Shown in pieces: positions 60,628-64,000 of a DNA stretch of 64,000 nucleotides. This stretch comes from Pacificimonas sp963710205 (GTDB lineage: Bacteria; Pseudomonadota; Alphaproteobacteria; Sphingomonadales; Sphingomonadaceae). Within the stretch, counting starts at the first letter, position 1; each line of letters opens with the position of its first letter. A model generated the notes under the pieces. The model searched no databases and was not told the origin of the DNA. It saw only the letters and a program-made list of their open reading frames with translations. The stretch covers positions 62,001-126,000 of the forward strand of contig CAVPZG010000007.1 of assembly GCA_963710205.1 (NCBI GenBank). The letters run 5' to 3'. Made by a program: the position numbers and the translations under genes.

Positions 60628-61923
60628 TCACCTGTTCGACGATTTCACCCTGTCGCCCCCTGTTGGCACCTGGCAGTCCTGGAAACTGATCGGCACGGAT
60701 TGCCCCCAGTTGTCGGAGTCCGCCTGCACCTGAAAATGCAGGTGAGCGCCCGTGCTGCGGCCGGTATTGCCGGATGTCGCGATGACGTCGCCCTGCTTCA
60801 CGCTGTCGCCGACATTCACGCTGACGCCGTTCTGCGCGATATGGAAATACCAACTGGTGAAGCCGCCGTCATGGCGCAGGCGTACGGCGTTCCCCCAATT
60901 CTGCAGGTCGCCGCCGGGATAGGGCTGATTTGCACCACCCACGGGCTGGTTCGGATTGAAGTTCGACGACTGGCTTTCCTGCAGCCATTCGACCGTCCCG
61001 TCCCTGACGGCGCGAATGCTGGTGCCTGCGGGCAGACTGAAGTCGAAGGCGAATTCCTGACTGTCATTGTGGGAGCCGTCTGGATTGCTGTTGCCTTGCC
61101 CGACATTATAGGTCGTGCCGTCCGCCCATGGGTAGCGATAGGGGCTGTACGCCTTGTCCTGCAATTCCATGAAGGCGAGCCGCATGCCGCTGCCGAAGCG
61201 CACGCCATCCTCCGTCTTTATATCGACGAAGCAGCCGCCGCGGCTCCACCACTGCGCGCCCGCGCCCGGGCGCCAGACAGCGGCATAGCGCCCGCCGGAT
61301 TCCTCCAGCACCTTCAGCCGCAAGCCCTGCTGGAAGTAGGCGGCGTCCTGCGCGCCAATCTGGTTGCCCGTCATGCCGGCGCGCCACCACTGAGCGCCGG
61401 AGCCGGGACGCCAAACCGCCGTATAACGTCCGCCGTCGATTTCCAGCGCCGTCAGCCTCAGGCCCGCGCTGAAATGGTCGGCGTCCTGTGCTTTCAGCTG
61501 ATCAAGGGTCATGCCCGCGCGCCACCACTGCGCGCCGGAACCGGGACGCCAAACCGCCGTATAGCGTCCGTTCACGACCTCGAGTGCCGCGATCCGGAGG
61601 CCCTCTCCGAAATATTCGGCATCCTGCGCCTTCATCTGATCGAGCGTCATACCTGTCCGCCACCACTGCGCCCCCGATCCAGGCCGCCAGACCGCCGTGA
61701 AGCGGCCGTCATGGATGGCGATCGAGTGGATCCTGAGGCCCTGGGCGAAATGGTCGGCGTCCTGCGCCTTCATCTGGGCGAACGTCATGTCCGTCCGCCA
61801 CCACTGCGCTCCCGAACCCGGTTGCCAGACAGCGATCAGGCCGGGGCCCGCCGCGTTCACCGCGCCCGAAGACGTGACCGAGGCCATCAGCGCGGCCGCA
61901 ATTGAAATGATTTTCCTGTTCAT
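60628..61923 (-). CDS. M23 family peptidase with five Trp-rich tandem repeats
   Basis: A 431-residue exported protein. The signal peptide is IISIAAALMASVTSSGAVNAA. Residues about 29-262 are five repeats of exactly 46 residues, each with AVWRPGSGAQWW-RxGMT-xxQxKAQDAxxFxxGLRLxALEIxxGR; the fifth is diverged (WWSRGGCFVDIKTEDG). They match the style of bacterial tandem repeat domain 1 (PF17660-like). Residues about 290-425 form an M23/LytM domain: HNDSQEFAFDF and GAHLHFQV supply zinc ligands, with WGNAVRLRHDGGFTSWYFHIAQNGVSVNVGDSVKQGDVIATSGNTG between. It probably cuts peptide cross-links or binds wall/polymer. ATG 61923 is chosen. Confidence 0.88.
   Translation of the reverse strand: MNRKIISIAAALMASVTSSGAVNAAGPGLIAVWQPGSGAQWWRTDMTFAQMKAQDADHFAQGLRIHSIAIHDGRFTAVWRPGSGAQWWRTGMTLDQMKAQDAEYFGEGLRIAALEVVNGRYTAVWRPGSGAQWWRAGMTLDQLKAQDADHFSAGLRLTALEIDGGRYTAVWRPGSGAQWWRAGMTGNQIGAQDAAYFQQGLRLKVLEESGGRYAAVWRPGAGAQWWSRGGCFVDIKTEDGVRFGSGMRLAFMELQDKAYSPYRYPWADGTTYNVGQGNSNPDGSHNDSQEFAFDFSLPAGTSIRAVRDGTVEWLQESQSSNFNPNQPVGGANQPYPGGDLQNWGNAVRLRHDGGFTSWYFHIAQNGVSVNVGDSVKQGDVIATSGNTGRSTGAHLHFQVQADSDNWGQSVPISFQDCQVPTGGDRVKSSNR
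61138..61839 (-). repeat. Five tandem 138-bp repeats within the M23 peptidase gene
   Basis: The period of 46 codons is constant from the Trp at residue 33 to the Trp at residue 217 (Trp33, 79, 125, 171, 217). Nucleotide identity is high between units 2, 3 and 4 (for example the recurring plus-strand CGCCACCACTGCGC). Such direct repeats can expand or contract by recombination. Confidence 0.9.
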
Positions 61924-62044
61924 GGGATGTGTCTCCGTTGTCGTTGAAACTTGACGCAACGTGCACCTGTCCCTCCCGTTTAACCGGGATCGGGTCTATG
62001 AACATGTGATGGCGGTCACGGCCGGTTGCGCCGCGCCGAAACGG

Positions 62045-62821
62045 TCAGAGCCGCGACCGTACCCGTCGCGCCCTGCTCTCCGGGCTGGGGTGGGTCGAAA
62101 GAAACGACGGTCCCCGACCGCCGCCGAGCGCCGCGAGTTTTTCGAGCGCGGTCACACAGGCCCGCACGGGAAAGCCATTCGCGCGCATGAAGCCCACAGC
62201 ATAGTCGTCCGCCGCATGCTCGGCGCCCTGCGAATGCTGGGCAAGGACCACGGATCCAAAAAGGTTACCCAATTGCGAGTCGGCCAGCCTGCCGACGCCG
62301 CGATCGGCGGCGGCCAGCGCATCGCGCACGGCCTCCGTCCGCATCGCCGACTGCATGCGGCTACGGGAATGCCCTTCCGCGACATGACCGATTTCATGAC
62401 CGATCACATAGCGCACCTCGTCGTCCGTAAACCGGTCAAGAAGGCCGCCATAGATACGAATGGTGCCGTCGGCCATGGCGAAGGCGTTGACCTCATCGCT
62501 CTCATAGGCGCGGATGTCGAGATCGAGGCCGCCGGAGCGCGTCAGGCCGCGCGACAGCAGGGCGACCCGGCGGCCATGGGCGCTGTCCGGACTGGCAAGG
62601 CGGTTTTGCCGGTCGATCTGGTCAGCCATCTGCGACGAGAATGCAGCCATCTGACGGTCGGTCAGCGTCTCCGCCGTTATGACGCCCTGCAGCGCCTCCA
62701 ACGCACGTCCCAGGCTTATCTGCGCGGCCGCGGGCACGGCGATGCTCATCCCGCCCGCCAGCGCGGCCACGGACAGGATTTGTCGCCGCGTGATCGCAAT
62801 CTCATTTTCCGGCGATGTCAT
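62045..62821 (-). CDS. M48 family metallopeptidase
   Basis: A 258-residue zinc protease. The N-terminus has a Tat-like signal (ITRRQILSVAALAGGMSIAVPAAAQ). The catalytic motif HEIGH is in DDEVRYVIGHEIGHVAEGHSRSRMQ, and the third ligand is in QGAEHAADDYAVGFM. The substrate cleft region NAFAMADGTIRIYGGLLDRF is typical of the LoiP/YcaL/HtpX-like soluble group. ATG 62821 (MTSPENE) is preferred over 62857. It likely trims misfolded envelope proteins; that role comes from relatives. Confidence 0.88.
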   Translation of the reverse strand: MTSPENEIAITRRQILSVAALAGGMSIAVPAAAQISLGRALEALQGVITAETLTDRQMAAFSSQMADQIDRQNRLASPDSAHGRRVALLSRGLTRSGGLDLDIRAYESDEVNAFAMADGTIRIYGGLLDRFTDDEVRYVIGHEIGHVAEGHSRSRMQSAMRTEAVRDALAAADRGVGRLADSQLGNLFGSVVLAQHSQGAEHAADDYAVGFMRANGFPVRACVTALEKLAALGGGRGPSFLSTHPSPESRARRVRSRL

Positions 62822-62863
62822 GGCGGCCTCCTCACTATGATCCGGCGGACGCATCAAAACGCG

Positions 62864-63406
62864 TCAGTCGGTGCCAGTTTCGGCCATCCGCTCGGCGCGC
62901 GCCACCAGATCCGGAAACGCTTTCGCGTAAAATTCGAACGCTTCGTCGTCCATCACGCGGCGGAAACCCGCCAGCGCCAGAATGGCGGCTTCCTCGCTTT
63001 CCCTGCGCCACGGCACCTGCCGGAAAGACGGGATGGCCAGTTCGGCGCCGGGATCGAGATCGCTGGTATAGGGCAACGGCCAGCGCGGATCGGGAACCAG
63101 ATAGACGATCTCCGCCACTTCCGCCCACAGGGCCGCGCCGTGACACATGGGGCAGGGCTGCAGGCTGGCGTAAAGCGTCGATCCCGCCGCCGCGTTACCC
63201 TTCAGGTCCTGCAGCGCCATGGTCTCGGCGTGGGCAAGGGGAGTTCCCGCCAGGCCGGCACCCATGGCGCTGGTCGCATTGCCGGCAACGGAAACCAGCC
63301 GCCCATCCGGCCCGGTCACGGCCGCGCCTATGCCGCCATTGCCTTCCGCAAAGCTTTTCCTCGCCGCGTCCAGGACGGCATTCCAGATTTCCGTTTGAAA
63401 GATCAT
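62864..63406 (-). CDS. Nucleoside/cytidine deaminase-family protein
   Basis: A 180-residue zinc deaminase. The active site is PLAHAETMALQDL (HAE) and LYASLQPCPMCHGAALWAEVAEIVY (PCxxC), giving one His and two Cys zinc ligands with Glu as proton shuttle. The C-terminal third is longer than in TadA and reads WPLPYTSDLDPGAELAIPSFRQVPWRRESEEAAILAL. It resembles guanine deaminase/nucleoside deaminase relatives; the substrate is uncertain. It lies between the M48 gene and purK on the same strand, which suits a purine-salvage role. Confidence 0.85.
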   Translation of the reverse strand: MIFQTEIWNAVLDAARKSFAEGNGGIGAAVTGPDGRLVSVAGNATSAMGAGLAGTPLAHAETMALQDLKGNAAAGSTLYASLQPCPMCHGAALWAEVAEIVYLVPDPRWPLPYTSDLDPGAELAIPSFRQVPWRRESEEAAILALAGFRRVMDDEAFEFYAKAFPDLVARAERMAETGTD

Positions 63407-63442
63407 CCGCGCCTCAACGCGCCAACACGGGCTTTGGCACCG

Positions 63443-64000
63443 TCAGAATTTCAGCCGCGTCACATGGCCCATCTTGCGGCCCGGACGCGCGTCTCCCTTG
63501 CCATAGACATGCAGATGCGCCTTCGGGTCCGCCAGAACCTCGCGCCAGCTGTCAATGTCAGTGCCCAGAAGGTTATCCATCACCACGCGCTCTGCCGTCA
63601 GGGCCACATCGCCCAGCGGCAGTCCGCAGACGGCGCGGATATGGTTCTCGAACTGCGAACTGCGCGCGCCCTCGATGGTCCAGTGCCCGCTATTATGTAC
63701 GCGCGGCGCCATTTCGTTGAAGACGGGACCGTCCGCGCTGGCGAAAAATTCCAGCGTCAGCAGGCCGACATAGTCGAGCGCATTGGCAACCTTCCGCGCC
63801 AGCTTCGACGCCTCTTTCACCTGCGCCTCGATAATCGGGCCCGCAGGCACGGTGGAGTGCGCCAGGATACCGTCACGATGCTCGTTATGCGGCACGGGAT
63901 AGATGACGCTCGCTCCATCCTCGCCGCGCGCGATCAGGACGGAAAACTCGGCTTCGAAATCGACAAAGCCCTCATAGACGCAAGGCGCGCCCTTCATGCC
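63443..64000 (-). CDS. purK: 5-(carboxyamino)imidazole ribonucleotide synthase, C-terminal part
   Basis: The frame continues beyond the right edge; 185 residues are visible. Seen here are VYEGFVDFEAEFSVLIARGEDGASVIYPVPHNEHRDGILAHSTVPAG, ARKVANALDYVGLLTLEFFASADGPVFNEMAPRVHNSGHWTIEGARSSQFENHIRAVCGLPLGD and the end HLHVYGKGDARPGRKMGHVTRL. These are the ATP-grasp and C-terminal blocks of PurK, which carboxylates AIR with bicarbonate in purine synthesis. The metal-binding Glu and Asn of the ATP-grasp fold are present (FNEMAPRVHNSGHW). Confidence 0.95.
   Translation of the reverse strand, partial: GMKGAPCVYEGFVDFEAEFSVLIARGEDGASVIYPVPHNEHRDGILAHSTVPAGPIIEAQVKEASKLARKVANALDYVGLLTLEFFASADGPVFNEMAPRVHNSGHWTIEGARSSQFENHIRAVCGLPLGDVALTAERVVMDNLLGTDIDSWREVLADPKAHLHVYGKGDARPGRKMGHVTRLKF

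Overview
The window is a dense, high-GC bacterial chromosome segment. Several genes point to an alphaproteobacterium, most likely Sphingomonadales: a DivL-type kinase with Tyr in place of the phospho-accepting His, the flagellar regulator FliX, the MotE/DUF6468 pair behind fliM, tandem DUF4402 proteins, large TonB-dependent receptors, and CtrA-like TTAA-N7-TTAA boxes near motility genes. No rRNA, tRNA, CRISPR array, prophage or insertion sequence was recognised. Coding is continuous on both strands, and many start/stop overlaps mark operons.

Layout. 1-9 kb: end of a sodium:amino-acid symporter, an NnrU/SDR pair, a peptide-uptake operon (frameshifted POT transporter, an intact lipoprotein amidohydrolase, a second amidohydrolase without its metal ligands), a TonB receptor and a nitroreductase. 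9-10.8 kb: a PAS-GGDEF diguanylate cyclase and a small YtrA-type GntR regulator. 10.6-22.4 kb: a flagellar cluster made of fliL-fliM-DUF6468-motE-TPR protein (minus), flgF-flgG-flgA-flgH (plus), flgI-rod-binding protein-flgN (minus) and fliX (plus). Three DUF4402 secreted proteins sit inside it. Sigma-54 type promoters precede flgF and flgI.

22.4-34 kb: dksA, an orphan QueC-like PP-loop protein, a dsbD-EthD-redoxin operon, motA behind a full CtrA-type box, an argC-GNAT-gamma carbonic anhydrase-GFA operon, small membrane and lipoproteins, a YncE-like propeller and an AmiC-type amidase. 34-39 kb: RNase E, a BepA-like M48 protease and a DsbA-like oxidoreductase. 39-50 kb: one overlapping operon divL-tsaE-amgK-murU-addB-addA, joining cell-cycle signalling, tRNA modification, peptidoglycan recycling and double-strand break repair; addA carries a single-base frameshift. 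50-64 kb: a 1104-aa TonB receptor, ahcY with a 20-bp palindrome upstream, yqgE, a peroxiredoxin, an orphan IorB-like molybdoprotein, hemH, phbB, a ribbon-helix-helix protein, an M23 peptidase with five Trp-rich 46-aa repeats, an M48 protease, a nucleoside deaminase and the C-terminal part of purK.

Four apparent frameshifts (two in the POT gene, one in addA, one probable in the TPR gene) would each be repaired by removing a single base. That pattern suits assembly indels as well as real decay.
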